64,000 nucleotides of DNA from Centropus unirufus. Lineage: Eukaryota > Chordata > Aves > Cuculiformes > Centropidae. Made by a program: the position numbers and the translations under genes. The notes below the pieces were generated by a model. The model ran no database searches, was not told the origin of the DNA, and saw only the letters and a list, made by a program, of their open reading frames with translations. How positions within the stretch are numbered: the first letter of the stretch is position 1; every line of letters starts with the position of its first letter. This document shows, piece after piece, positions 24,701-34,249 of the stretch. The DNA lies in contig VYZI01000133.1 of NCBI GenBank assembly GCA_013397695.1, forward strand, positions 1 to 64,000. The letters run 5' to 3'.

Positions 24701-27297
24701 CACACTATGATCTCTAATGGCTCCTTGGCTTTATTTTCCTATTCAAAGTTTTGTTTGGGGTAAAGTCTGGACAAAGCAACAAAAGCAGATATCACTTGCA
24801 GCTTAAAAATGTGAGTAGCTTAACAGGTCCTGTTTAAGCCTGAAGGAGGTAATCCCTCCTAGACACACAAAACGAGCATTAATCTCCATACTTCAATTTC
24901 TTTTGAAGCTCCTCACACCATGACACCTCCAGACTGCCATGGCTCTGACAACAGTGCTTCAAGTGTAAGTCCTATTAACACCCAGCCACTTCATCTGTTC
25001 AGAAAGCAGAACTATTTCTGTGTGAAAGCAGACTGAGAACACTGATCCATTAGAAAATTATCCAAAAACTAAAAACTTCTAAAATACCAGACACTGATAT
25101 TCTTGATGCCAGAAACAATGACAGTTCAGGTTCAGGACTACCCTTTTTTTACCCTGTTTGGGAGCACAGCCAATCCAGATAGTGGGAAGCACAACTAGAA
25201 AAAGCCTACGCCAGTAAGAATCAAGCTTGCAATTAAAACCTGCCTTACAAGTTTGATATCTTTGCATGTTTATGCAGTCATTTCGCTACCTATCTAATGG
25301 GTTCATCTACTTTTTGGTTCTCAGATTAAATCCTGTTTTCCTCTAAATTAAATTCCTAACTGAGCAGGCAAATTTTCTTGCCAACGTGTCTGCATACAAA
25401 TAGAAAAAGCAATATTTTGCTCAATCCAAACCAATGTTCAAAGAATATCTGCATCCTGAGAAGTTCTTAACAAAGCTGTACCTCTTCAAATTTAAGCTTG
25501 ACATCTTCAGAGCCAGGGAAGCCACCACCAATATCAAGCAGATACATATTGAAGCCAAGTTCAGCCTAAAGTGAGATTAAAAGCAACACTGTTAAGAAAG
25601 CAGTTCATGGTTTACATTACTTTTTAAGCAAAAAATGATAAAGTAATTTTATCAACACTTGGAACACAGCTAACTCATGGTGTTCAAGTAACAGTCTGAG
25701 TTGGAACTGCTGGATTTTAGTGTATCTGAAGATTAGTTTTGTAGAACTGGTCAACGTAAGCTATAATGACCTCAGAAGTTCCAACAGCATGTAATTAGAA
25801 AATTTTAACCCCATAAAAGTTTTAAATCTGATTCAGTTCTGTCACAGGAGTTGAGCAGTAGCTGCAGAGAAAGTATAACTAGACTTACTCCCATATCAAA
25901 CACACAGCGGGCATCAGAAATGGCTTGAACAAAGGTCTCTGGGTCCGTACATCCACTTCCAACATGGAAACTAAAAGAGAGATACAAAGTATTAGGTATT
26001 TGGCAAATTAGTCAAGACCTTTATATGGATGTCAAGTCACCATATGCAAAGGCATCTCTGTCAGGTAGATAATTTAAAGAGATTTTATTTCATATGACTG
26101 CATTTTGATATTATCAACTCACCTAACTCCAATGATGGCAAGGTCAAGCTCTTTCGCACGCTCCAGAAGAAGTCTGCTCGTCTTAAGCGTAGCTCCAAAT
26201 TTAACACTCAGGCGACAAACTGCTTTGGAGTCATCAGTTGTAATGCGCAAGACTAACCTAGAAATAGCAAGAATTGAGGGATTAAGCTCCAGTATAAAAG
26301 ACATCATTATCAGGCAGGTATGGCTTTAAAACGAGACTGCACTTAAACAGACGAGCTTTCCCATGTGTGTTTGCCTTATGTGCCAGTAAGCTATGCAGGA
26401 TTTTATTTCACTGGCTATTTTCTTCTAATTTTTCAGCCTATTCAAGTTTCAGCCAGCAGCAGATGCTTCTTTAACTTGGGGACTCATGCAAGAATTATAG
26501 AACAATTAGCATAACTTACTTGGCTTTTGGATGGGCTCTTGCAACTTTCATTAGTTCTACTTCACTATCAAATGTCATCATCTGTACACCACTGCTGGCA
26601 GCATGTTTGATCTGAGATACTTGTTTGCAGGGATTTGCATATATTATTCGCTCCGGAGGTACACCAATGCTCTGCACCAGCTGTATCTCCATCTAAAGGA
26701 AGAAGAGATTACACTTGTGAAACATTTCTAGACAACTGATAAAACCAATCAGTACAACAAAAGAGACACCGCTTGGTTATGCTTAATCTTATATGAGAAG
26801 ATCTTGTAAAGGTAAACATGTACCAACATCACAGATCAGATCAGTCAAGATCTTACCTTACTGGCACAATCAAATCCTGCACCAAGAACATTAAGTGTCT
26901 TCACTACAGCTTTGCTGTCGTTACACTTTACGGCATAGAAGGGAGTTACCCGTGGAAGGGCTTTATGCCACCGCATGTGCTTCTTTACAATGTCCCCAAG
27001 GTCAGCAACGTAGAAGGCATCTTTATCATCCTAGACAAAATACACATCTTAAAGTTACAAACAATGGATAACAGGATAAGCCTAAAAGTCAGCATCTGAG
27101 GAGGTTGCCCTGCAGAAGATATGCAAAGGCAACTTGTCCAGTAGTTGAGAAATTCATGGCATCACACAATGCAGTGATTTTCTTGTCATGCTTACCGAAG
27201 ATGACACTTCATTTATCTTTTGGTCAAGGATATCCTTGGCAGTAAAGCCTTCATCAAGGAAGGTGAATTCAAATTCTTCATTGCTGAAGCTATTCAT
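21621..27297 (-). CDS. ODC1: ODC1, ornithine decarboxylase (ten coding exons)
   Basis: PLP-dependent decarboxylase that converts ornithine to putrescine, the first and limiting step of polyamine synthesis. It is a cytosolic homodimer. Coding exons in transcript order are 27297-27196, 27030-26857, 26692-26520, 26257-26123, 25970-25889, 25565-25482, 24580-24418, 24330-24218, 23952-23738 and 21762-21621. They join in frame to 1383 nt, giving 460 residues against 461 in human. Visible family residues are Lys69 in FYAVKCND (PLP Schiff base), His197 in FHVGSGC, Gly235-237 (GGG), Glu274 and Arg277 in EPGR, Asp332, Cys360 in GPTCDG (catalytic, from the partner subunit) and Tyr389. The antizyme-binding segment around residues 117-140 and the unstable C-terminal tail ending CASASINV are present, so antizyme-driven proteasomal turnover should be retained. 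The ATG is preceded by AAACC, a good context. The promoter and intron 1 E-box suggest growth-factor and MYC control. Confidence 0.98.
21763..23737 (-). other. ODC1: ODC1 intron before the last exon (1975 bp)
   Basis: This is the longest ODC1 intron after intron 1. Its donor is GTTAGC, weaker than the consensus. No repeat or exon-like segment is apparent. An intron of human ODC1 is known to host an H/ACA snoRNA, but I could not establish a two-hairpin, H-box and ACA arrangement here by eye. Confidence 0.8.
23738..23952 (-). CDS. ODC1: ODC1 coding exon with catalytic Cys360
   Basis: The exon encodes residues 343-413 plus two bases of Trp414. It contains SIWGPTCDGLD (Cys360 and Asp361, which reach into the partner's active site) and FENMGAYTVAAAS with Tyr389. 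It forms the C-terminal beta-barrel part of the alanine-racemase-like fold. The acceptor is CTTCAG. Confidence 0.97.
24218..24330 (-). CDS. ODC1: ODC1 coding exon with Asp332
   Basis: The exon encodes the end of split Asp305 and residues 306-342. A short acidic linker (EEDAND) is followed by MYYVNDGVYGSFNC and YDHAHV with Asp332. The linker is the poorly conserved part of ODC. The donor is GTATG and the acceptor TTCCAG. Confidence 0.97.
24418..24580 (-). CDS. ODC1: ODC1 coding exon with EPGR motif
   Basis: The exon encodes residues 251-304 and the first base of codon 305. It contains IIAEPGRYYVASAF (Glu274 and Arg277, PLP contacts) and NIIAKKIV. The donor is GTACGT. It is separated from the next exon by an intron of only 87 bp. 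Confidence 0.97.
24581..25481 (-). other. ODC1: ODC1 intron (901 bp)
   Basis: Intron between the GGGFPG exon and the EPGR exon. Its donor is GTACAG and its acceptor CCCTAG. I see no repeat or RNA gene in it. Confidence 0.85.
25482..25565 (-). CDS. ODC1: ODC1 coding exon with glycine-rich PLP-phosphate loop
   Basis: The exon encodes residues 223-250. It contains YLLDIGGGFPGSED, in which Gly235-Gly237 bind the PLP phosphate. It is 84 nt long with phase 0 at both ends. Confidence 0.97.
25566..25888 (-). other. ODC1: ODC1 intron (323 bp)
   Basis: A short intron with donor GTAAGT and acceptor TTTAG. No other feature is seen. Confidence 0.85.
25889..25970 (-). CDS. ODC1: ODC1 coding exon with His197
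   Basis: The exon completes Ser195 and encodes residues 196-222, FHVGSGC followed by TDPETFVQAISDARC. His197 stacks on the PLP ring in the family. The exon is 82 nt, and its donor GTAAGT is consensus. Confidence 0.97.
26123..26257 (-). CDS. ODC1: ODC1 coding exon, barrel segment
   Basis: The exon completes Lys150 and encodes residues 151-194, including LVLRITTDDSKAVCRLSVKF and LLLERAKEL, part of the TIM-barrel domain. It is 135 nt, with acceptor TTTCTAG and donor GTGAGT. Confidence 0.97.
26520..26692 (-). CDS. ODC1: ODC1 coding exon with antizyme-binding segment
   Basis: The exon encodes residues 93-149 and two bases of Lys150. It contains ERIIYANPCKQVSQIKHAAS and VQMMTFDSEVEL, covering the antizyme-binding segment of about 117-140. 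The first residue of the exon is Met93 (ATG directly after TTTAG), where the human protein has Thr. The donor is GTAAGT. Confidence 0.97.
26857..27030 (-). CDS. ODC1: ODC1 coding exon with PLP lysine
   Basis: The exon encodes residues 35-92 in phase 0. It contains DAFYVADLGDIVKKH, then PFYAVKCNDSKAV, in which Lys69 forms the Schiff base with PLP, and GAGFDCASK at the end. It is 174 nt, with donor GTAAGA and acceptor TGTCTAG. Confidence 0.98.
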
Positions 27298-27341
27298 GGT
27301 TTCTGAGATTTCGGGTTTACGTTAAAAGATTCAATTACAAA
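27196..27341 (-). CDS. ODC1: ODC1 first coding exon (5'UTR end plus residues 1-34)
   Basis: The coding part is 27297-27196, starting MNSFSNEEFEFTFLDEGF and ending EVSSS. Forty-four 5'UTR bases (27298-27341) precede the ATG, which has A at -3. The acceptor is CTTCAACAG after a T-rich tract, and the donor is GTAAGC. No upstream ATG is present in these 44 bases. Confidence 0.95.
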
Positions 27342-29505
27342 CTGTTGAAGAAAAAAAACAAACCATTAGTTTAAATTCATACAGTTCATATTCACTACTT
27401 CACTTATAGACATTATATGATCAGAACATTGTGGGCATATAAGTTACAATCATACAATTCCTATAGTGATTACTGTAATAGCAGCAGAGATTAGGCATTT
27501 ACATAGATAACAGATAAGCTTTAATCAGAACGAAGGAGGCACGCCACAAAATAATCCTGTTAGCCTGAAGGCAAGTTCTCTGTACAGCAACTGTCTGAAG
27601 TACTAAAGCTACTAAGTTTCCGCTGTCTTTTCCTTCAGGTCCACATCAGAGCTGTTAACAATATTGCTAGTGCCAGCATCAACATACTTACAACTTCTTT
27701 TTAACAGTTCTTAAGCACTAATTGTAGCTTGCCAGTTTCTGGGAAACGGGTTTACATGTTCCTACAGACACAATTTGAGGATGTTACTGACTTCTGAACA
27801 GTAACAACTCACTAGGTCAGAGCTAGTCGAGTATCTCGACTCTCACTACAGTTCAGACTACACACAAACCAGTTATGAGATAAGGGCTCTCCCTGAAGTT
27901 GCTCTGTTGATGGTCAGAACTTCCTTGTTCCACCCATGACCTCCCAGCTACATGAAAAGAAAACCTCAGCTTTCAGGAGTGGTAGATACACACTAAAAAC
28001 ATGGTTCCTAACTGTGCTCTGCAGACAAAGTCTTAAATGTAATTCCAATTAAAGCTTTATGACAGGATTTTTTACAGTAGTTCAGAACAACTCTTCAGTG
28101 TTAACAGAAATCTTAGAGCAAATCTAAGTCCCAGAGAACCACAACTAAAGAGCAAAAGCATATTCCTCTGCCATCCAAGACCTAAGAAGTCCATGGCAAA
28201 GTGCATGGGTCATAGGGTAGTTCAAATAGAGAATGACAGTCTACTCCATTGAGCTGCGAACTTGAGCAGAAGTGCATGCTGCCTTTTACAGACCTCAGCA
28301 CTGCAAATGACTCATAGGGAAGTTATGGTTTCACGTAAGTGGGTCCAGACTTCAGCCTTCTGACAGCATTTTTTTTTTTTTACATTCAGTTCAGTCATAC
28401 ACATTTGGACCAAAGATGACTCAAACTTCAAATTACTCCCTAATCTTTAGTGACATCACTGTTCCCTCTATTTTAAAAAAGCTGGCTATAAACAATATGA
28501 AAAATAACTTATGCTTTATAGCTGTTGGATTTAACAAGGTTCTACACCAACAGAATTATTGATTCCATACACCGTATACACCAAAATCCATTAAACTTCA
28601 CCTGCTGAATGACTTAAATGTCGGTGATTATGCCACCTCATTCCAGCCTTCACAAACATATGGCACCTCAACCGTCAGTGCCAAGAGTTATTTCACATCT
28701 TTTGATCGTTTCTCACTTGGAGACGAACGAGATTTGAGATTCAAACTAGATTAAGCTTTACCTCTAATGAAATAAAGCCCAACAATCCCCCGAGCTTCAT
28801 TCTCCCCCTGCTCTCACTCACATGCAGTGTTAATTCTCCCAGAAGCTGGATTAAAGTCTTCTCTTAAAAGCCTCTTTGAAAGGCCCTTAAGGAAGCAAAT
28901 TAAACACTTCTCAGGAAGCTGTTAGTAAAGAGAAACTATATCTTATTGTAGGACGATTTCAACGAGATGTTGCAGCTTCCACAGGAAGCAGTTCAGGGAC
29001 TTCTAGCTGTGGTTAACAGAAGCAAACAGCATCAGGAAGAATTTAGTTTATCCCCCCCTTTGCAAAGAGCTACACAAAAAGCACATTTCCTATGAACCTC
29101 AAAGTGGAATTACTCTCGCTGGTCACAGCAGATTTTACTAAGAAGTTCTTGCAAGCTTTCCATCTCCACCTTATTGCACAATTTTAACCACAGTGTAATT
29201 ACAGAGAATATAGAACATGATCACGTAGACAAAAACTGTAGCCTCCCAGTATATATTTCTGTTTGGACCGCGTGCAAAGTGTCTGCAGCTTCCCAGAAGA
29301 AAGGCAATTTGAGCCCATTTAGAAGCTGCTCTCCAAAACATTCCCTTATTCAGCAGCTGTATTTAGATACAGCTGAGTCATGCCTGCAGGCTCTGCACTC
29401 AAATACCAAAGCTGCGTCTAGAAAAGGTGCCCGGGGCTCTCCTGGCCCTGGAGTTAACAGACCACAGGGAAGGAAACGGCTGCCGGCCCTGATCTCACTG
29501 ACAGC

Positions 29506-29511
29506 CACGTG
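29506..29511. promoter_or_regulatory. ODC1: E-box CACGTG (distal, intron 1)
   Basis: A perfect palindromic E-box in CCACGTGG context, about 1.7 kb into intron 1 and just outside the CR1 block. It is a possible MYC/MAX or USF site. One such hexamer can arise by chance at this spacing. Confidence 0.3.
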
Positions 29512-29569
29512 GCCCCTTATCCAAGCTGGCTATCCGGCTCGGGCTGGGCTGCTGGGCAGTTACCCCTGC

Positions 29570-30208
29570 AGCCTCTGATACCTGGATGAGAAGCTTGACA
29601 TGAGCCAGCAATGTGCACTCAGAGCCCAGAAAGCCAACCGTGTCCTGGGCTGCATCAAAAGAAGTGGGGCCAGCAGGGCGAGGGAGGGGATTCCACCCCT
29701 CTGCTCTGCTCTCATGAGACCCTCCCTGAAGTCCCGTGTCCAGATCTGGAATCTTCAACACAAGAAGGATACAGAACTGTTGGAACGGGTCTAGGAGGCC
29801 ACAAAGATTATCAGAGAGCTGGAGCACCTCTGCTGTGAGGGCAGGCTGAGCGAACTGGGGTTCTTCAGCCTGGAAAAGGGAAAGCTCCCTTTCAAGAGTC
29901 AAGAGGGCTACAAGAAAGCTGGGAAGGGACTTTACAAGGGTGTGGAGTGATAGGATGAGGGGGAATGGCTTTAAATTGTAGGGGGGAAGATTTAAATTAG
30001 ACATTAGGAAGAAATCCTTCATGGTGAGGGTGGTGAGGCAGTAGCCCAGGTTGCCCAGAGAAGTTGTGGATGCCCCTCTCTGGAAGTGTCCAAGCCTGGA
30101 TGGAGCTTTGAGCAGCTTGGTCTGGTGGGAGGTATCCCCGTGCATGGCAGGGGGTTGGAATTGGATGGGCTTTAAACTCTCTTCCAACCCAAGCCATTCT
30201 ATGATACT
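29570..30208 (+). mobile_element. CR1 LINE 3' part, + orientation (antisense to ODC1)
   Basis: Avian CR1. Signature pieces in order are TGATACCTGGATGAGAAGCT, TGGGCTGCATCAAAAGAAGT, GGAGGCCACAAAGATTATCA, GACATTAGGAAGAAATCCTT, GTTGCCCAGAGAAGTTGTGG and the end CCATTCTATGATACT. It includes the end of the reverse-transcriptase frame and the 3' region, and is 5' truncated. The frames inside are decayed. It lies in ODC1 intron 1, opposite to the gene. Confidence 0.93.
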
Positions 30209-30339
30209 GAGGCTTCCCAAGCAGACATCTCAGGTGACAGTTTTGCTAAAGCCTGCCTCCTCCCACAGCCTGGCCCCGACTCAGACACCCTCATGGCAGG
30301 GTAGAAGGGGTCCCAAAGACGAGCCATCGCATCCCTATC

Positions 30340-30615
30340 ATAGACCACTTGCAGGGATGGGGCATCCACAGCTTCCCTGGGCAACCTACTCCAGTGTTCC
30401 CCCACCTTCACCGTGAAGAATTTCTTCCTAATGTCTAATCTAAGTCTCCCCCCCTACAATTTAAAGCCATTCCCCTCGTTCTAGCACTTTATGCCCTTGT
30501 AAAAAGCCCCTCCCCAGCTTTCTTGTAGCCTCCTTCAGGCACTGGAAGGCTGCTGTAAAGTCTCTCTGGAGCCTTCTCTTCTCCAGGATGAGCAACCCCA
30601 ACGCTCTCAGCCTGC
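30340..30615 (-). mobile_element. CR1 LINE fragment, - orientation
   Basis: Reverse-oriented CR1 with TGGGGCATCCACAGCTTCCC, AATTTCTTCCTAATGTCTAA, CAATTTAAAGCCATTCCC and GCCTTCTCTTCTCCAGGATG. It is complementary over most of its length to the + strand copy ending at 30208. Confidence 0.9.
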
Positions 30616-30958
30616 CATAGAATGGTTGGGGTGGGAAGGGACCTTAAAGCCCGTTCAGTTCCAAGCTCCTGCCACGGGCAGGGACACCTCCCATTGGATT
30701 AGGTTGCTCCAAGCCCCATCCATCCTGGTCTTCAGCACCTCCAGGGATGGGGCAGCCACCGCTTCTCCGGGCAGCCTGTACCTCACCACCCTCACAGAAA
30801 ACATTTCTTCCTGATAACTCAATCTCCCTTCTTTCAGCTGAAAACCCTTCCCCTCATCCTGCCCCTCCCCAGCTTTCCTGGAGCCCCTTTCAGCCCTGGA
30901 AGCTGCTCTAAGCAGCCTCCTCGTCTCCAGGCTGCGCAGCCCCGGCTCTCTCAGCACT
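30616..30958 (-). mobile_element. Second CR1 LINE fragment, - orientation
   Basis: It begins with the CR1 3' terminus CATAGAATGGTTGGGGTGGG and continues with CACCTCCAGGGATGGGGCAG, ACATTTCTTCCTGATAACTC and CCTCGTCTCCAGGCTG. The element is 5' truncated and lies head to tail with the previous one. Confidence 0.92.
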
Positions 30959-30962
30959 GCCA

Positions 30963-31035
30963 GGGATCACTTTGGGTGGGAAGGGACCTCAAATCCCACC
31001 AGTCCCACCCGCTGTCCCAGCCTGGGACACCTCCC
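30963..31035 (-). mobile_element. Third, very short CR1 3' end, - orientation
   Basis: CACTTTGGGTGGGAAGGGAC and CCTGGGACACCTCCC match the extreme 3' end of CR1 read backwards. Only about 70 bases are present. It stops about 100 bases short of ODC1 exon 1. Confidence 0.75.
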
Positions 31036-31098
31036 GCCGCACCGCTCCTGCCTCTCCCCACCCCGGCGGCTCCATCCCGGCGCGCTCCCCGGGAAGCA

Positions 31099-31104
31099 CA
31101 CGTG
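31099..31104. promoter_or_regulatory. ODC1: E-box CACGTG in ODC1 intron 1
   Basis: A perfect CACGTG lies about 30 bases after the exon 1 donor. Mammalian ODC1 is a direct MYC target through CACGTG boxes in intron 1. This site has the same motif in the same intron but very close to exon 1. Confidence 0.6.
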
Positions 31105-31135
31105 GCTCCGCGCCGGCCCCTTCCGCCCCTCTCAC

Positions 31136-31218
31136 CTCCGCTCGGGCAGCGCCGCCGGGAGCCGCTGTCAGCCCGGAGCCGCCGCTGGGTGCCGGGGGGA
31201 GCGGGGGGCAGCACAAAG
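31136..31218 (-). other. ODC1: ODC1 non-coding first exon
   Basis: Inferred from the TATA box and a strong donor (GAG/GTGAGAG) at 31136/31135. The exon would be about 80 nt, very GC-rich and without any ATG. The start is placed about 31 nt after the TATA box and is approximate. Confidence 0.65.
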
Positions 31219-31240
31219 CTCCGCCGCCGCCGCCGCGCTC

Positions 31241-31250
31241 CTATTTATAG
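31241..31250 (-). promoter_or_regulatory. ODC1: TATA box of ODC1
   Basis: CTATAAATAG on the - strand, set in GC-rich sequence. ODC1 genes are known to have a TATA box, and the spacing to the exon 1 donor fits a short first exon. Confidence 0.85.
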
Positions 31251-31259
31251 GGCAGCGGC

Positions 31260-31273
31260 GTCGCTATGGCAAC
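31260..31273 (-). promoter_or_regulatory. ODC1: X-box-like RFX site in ODC1 promoter
   Basis: GTTGCCATAGCGAC on the - strand, an imperfect inverted repeat close to the RFX consensus (GTTGCC, 2-bp gap, RGYAAC) with one mismatch. It sits about 10 bases upstream of the TATA box. Confidence 0.5.
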
Positions 31274-31337
31274 GCACCAGCTCAAACCAGCCCCGATCGG
31301 CTGCGGCCGGGCAGGGACGTTGGGGCAGCCGCTATTG

Positions 31338-31345
31338 TGACGTCG
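31338..31345 (+). promoter_or_regulatory. ODC1: CRE-like site in ODC1 promoter
   Basis: TGACGTCG has seven of eight bases of the CREB/ATF consensus. It lies about 120 bases upstream of the inferred start. ODC1 promoters in mammals contain cAMP-response-like elements. Confidence 0.5.
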
Positions 31346-34249
31346 CCGGCGAACACGCGCAGGGCGAGCCACGCCCCTTTCCCCCTGGGGCCCCGCCCGC
31401 CCCTGACGCCCCGCCCACTCCGGACGCGCGGCCAATCCCCGCCAGCCCTTGCGCCACGCCCACCCGCACCGCCCCGGTCCGTGCCGTGCGATGAGCGCGT
31501 CCGGTCTCTGCGGCGGGCACCGCGTCCCCCCCCCCCGCAGCCCGCGCGGTTCGGCGTCCCGCAGGGCGATGTGAGCAGTCCCAGCCCTGCCCGCTCCCAG
31601 CAGGTGCACGAGCCTCGCTGTCCCGGCTGCCGGAGGAAGGAAAGGCTGAGGCGTGGACCCTGGCGCATCACCCGTGGGGCATCGGGGGCGTTTGTCCCCC
31701 CAGAGCCTTCCCGTCCCCCGTGGTTCATGTGTCGGCACCGGCTGCTGCCCCTGCCTGGCGAGGTTTTTATCCGATTCACTTCTCAGGGGACAGGCTTTTC
31801 CCCCTCTGCTTTTGATTTGACACCGCTGCCTGTTTCTGCTTTGTCTCCCTGTGCGCTGGCTTGTTTGAAAAAAAATGAGCTCTGGGAGAAGGTGTAAGCA
31901 GGTAAAAAAATCCACACTTCTGTTAACCCACTCCTGTTTTAGGGACTGTCCTTCCCACCCTTGCCAGGATGGGGGCTTTCTCCCCATCTCTTTAAAAGCC
32001 TCAAGTCTTACCCCGTGGTAGATGCAACCCCACAGGGACTGAGGCTCCGTCCTGCTCCTCTATGTGGGAGCTCTGAAGGATGGGGCTGCCTTTGCCATGC
32101 CAAAAAAAAAAGGGCATTTTTACACCCGGCCAGCTCGGGGGCATTTGTTAGAAAGGCAAGAAACCTTTCTACAGTCCACACTGCAGGATGGAGCTCAGGC
32201 CACTCCTGCTCCCAATCTTCATATCACCAGTGTCCATTTTAATTAAGAGCTAATGAAGGGCCATGGTTTGCTGAAGGCAGAGACATTTATTCAGTCTCTG
32301 CCCTTCTGCAGAGCTGGCAGGGGGGCACCACACCATGAAGAAGACCCTCGCCCTTCCTGCTCCCCCCCCCCCATGGAGAAAGGTGATGGGGAACATCAGC
32401 TGTTGTGGGGTGTGGAATACTCTTTTGGACATATCAGAAAGGCTGCACACACCAGGCTCAGAAGTCTCGTCCTCCTATCCCTCCCCCTGAGTCCAGCTGG
32501 AAAACCTAATGTGTTTCCGACAAAAAGTGGGTCAATGGGATGTCCTTGTACCCCTCATCCTCCTCCAGCTGCCAGAGCTGGGTTGGGAGGGAGCAAGGCT
32601 GAGGCTGCACAAGAATCCCTTGAAGGAGTGAAATAAAGGAAAACACCAAGATCAAGCAGATAAGAAACAAAAGGCAAGCTGGGACACAGCCAAAAGAAAT
32701 GTCTGGGGACAGAGCTGGCTTTGGCTAAAATAATGAAATGAAACAGGGAACAAATCCTCCTACAAGATTTCAAAAAAATACATTTAGCACGTGGCCACAC
32801 ATAGGCACAAATTCGGGAAGGTTTTCTAAATCACAGCAAGCAGGCAGCAGGAAAGCTGTCACAGGGTGTAGCATCCACATCAGCCTGTCTCCAGGGCACT
32901 ACCTTCCCTCAACAGCTATTCCTGCCATGCATGAGTGCTGCCAGCGCTGAGATAAATGATAAAAGCCCAGAGGAGCTTCACATCACTTCCCCTGGCAGTT
33001 AATGAGATGTGTAACGGGGCTTCTAAGCCGCTAGATTTGGCTCCATGGGACAGGGGTGGTGGCCATCACCTGGCCTCAGCCCTCCACTGTGTCCCCAGTA
33101 CTGGCTGTCATCTTCCCTCTCCCCTTCCACCCTCCAGCTGGGTCTGGAGAAGATCGCATGGCACCATCCCCACTGGGTTGACTGGACTTAGAGGATGCGG
33201 GAGGGCAGCCACTGGTGGGAGGGCACCAGCGATGCTCAGGTGGGGATATGAGATGACATGAAGCCGTACCAGAGCCTGGAGAGCAAAGGCAGAGATCGGC
33301 TTGGTCTCTGAGCAAAAAGAAGCAGCAAGAACCATTCTAGGGTGCAATTATCCAAGGAACTTATACATGCATTAACTATGAGTAATTAATAGTGATGTTA
33401 TAAAAACTTCTGAAAAGAATAGAATTAGCAAAATGTTTCATCCCCCTCCCAGATTTTGTCTCTGAGAGCTGCTTGTAGCAAGGGCTGGCTGTGAGGGGCA
33501 CAAGGTTTGCTGGAAGGGAAGGAGTCTGGCCATGGATCTCCACGCTGGGGGACAGCCAAGGACAGCCTTCAGGTGCATCAGGTGGGAGCAAGGAAGCACA
33601 TCCTTCGCTGCCTGTTTTCTGGCTAATGCCACGAGGGCCTGACCAAGCTTCTCTGGAGGGTGTGAGGAGCTACACTGGTCCATGGGTGACAGGAGCAGAG
33701 CAGATTCTGGGACTGAAGAGCTGGGAGATGCTTCTGCAGATTCTTGCAAGTCACTGCCAGTCTCCAACTACCTTACGAAAAGCAGCTGCATGGGCCAAAA
33801 ATGTTTTCCAGAAGAGGGCACTGGAAAAGCATGTGTTGGCAGGAGAGTTGTGACCACATCTTCCTGATGTTCCCCCTCCTTTCTTTCTCTCCAAGCAGGT
33901 CCTTTGCTGCCATGGAGGGACAAGGGATGGGGAGGACTTCTCTATAGCTGTGTCTCCTGCATCTTGCAACAGCAGCAACCTGGTGGTCCTGGTCCTTCAG
34001 AGTGATGGGTCTCCCAGCTATTGCAGACCTCTGAATCTGGGAGGAGCTGGATCCAAGCCCTGGCTTCCCCAAGCCACTAGCCAGGTGGTGAGAACTGCCC
34101 AGTGGAATAGGGACAGGGTCCCTGGCCAGCACCATCACAGAAGCTGAAGGAAACCTCGAGGTCCCACCTGGCATTTCTCAACTGCTCTCTTTCCCTCTAA
34201 GAGTCTTTCCACCTCTTAAGAAATCAAGCCTTGTTACAGCTCATAATCA

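Larger units (their letters stand above)
27342..31135 (-). other. ODC1: ODC1 intron 1 (3.8 kb, 5'UTR intron)
   Basis: This intron separates the non-coding first exon from the first coding exon. Its promoter-proximal third is packed with CR1 fragments in both orientations (29570-31035). Two CACGTG E-boxes occur at 31099-31104 and 29506-29511. Mammalian ODC1 has a second non-coding exon before the ATG exon. A corresponding small exon could be hidden here, but I could not identify one. Confidence 0.7.
31040..31560. promoter_or_regulatory. ODC1: CpG island at the ODC1 promoter
   Basis: This GC-rich stretch, dense in CpG, covers the non-coding first exon, the TATA box and the upstream promoter. 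It holds GC boxes (CCCCGCCC at 31391-31398 and around 31409-31415) and an inverted CCAAT box (31432-31436). The long open frames across it are caused by base composition and are not genes. Confidence 0.85.

Noticed and set aside
29495..30220. 241-codon frame on the - strand
   Set aside because: It is the reverse strand of a CR1 LINE, with no relation to a host protein and no intact CR1 frame.
21763..31135. Possible H/ACA snoRNA in an ODC1 intron, as known in human
   Set aside because: I could not find a convincing two-hairpin structure with H and ACA boxes by eye. A covariance-model search of the introns on the - strand would decide it.
27342..31135. A second non-coding 5'UTR exon of ODC1
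   Set aside because: Expected from mammals, but no short segment with good acceptor and donor and a clear 5'UTR character could be chosen over others. RNA-seq junctions would settle it.
30976..31494. Long open frame of 172 codons on the + strand, and similar frames up to 248 codons on the - strand at 31241-31987
   Set aside because: They lie in the ODC1 CpG island, where few stop codons occur by composition. The peptides are Pro/Ala/Arg-rich with no domain, and the frames cross the promoter and exon 1 of ODC1.
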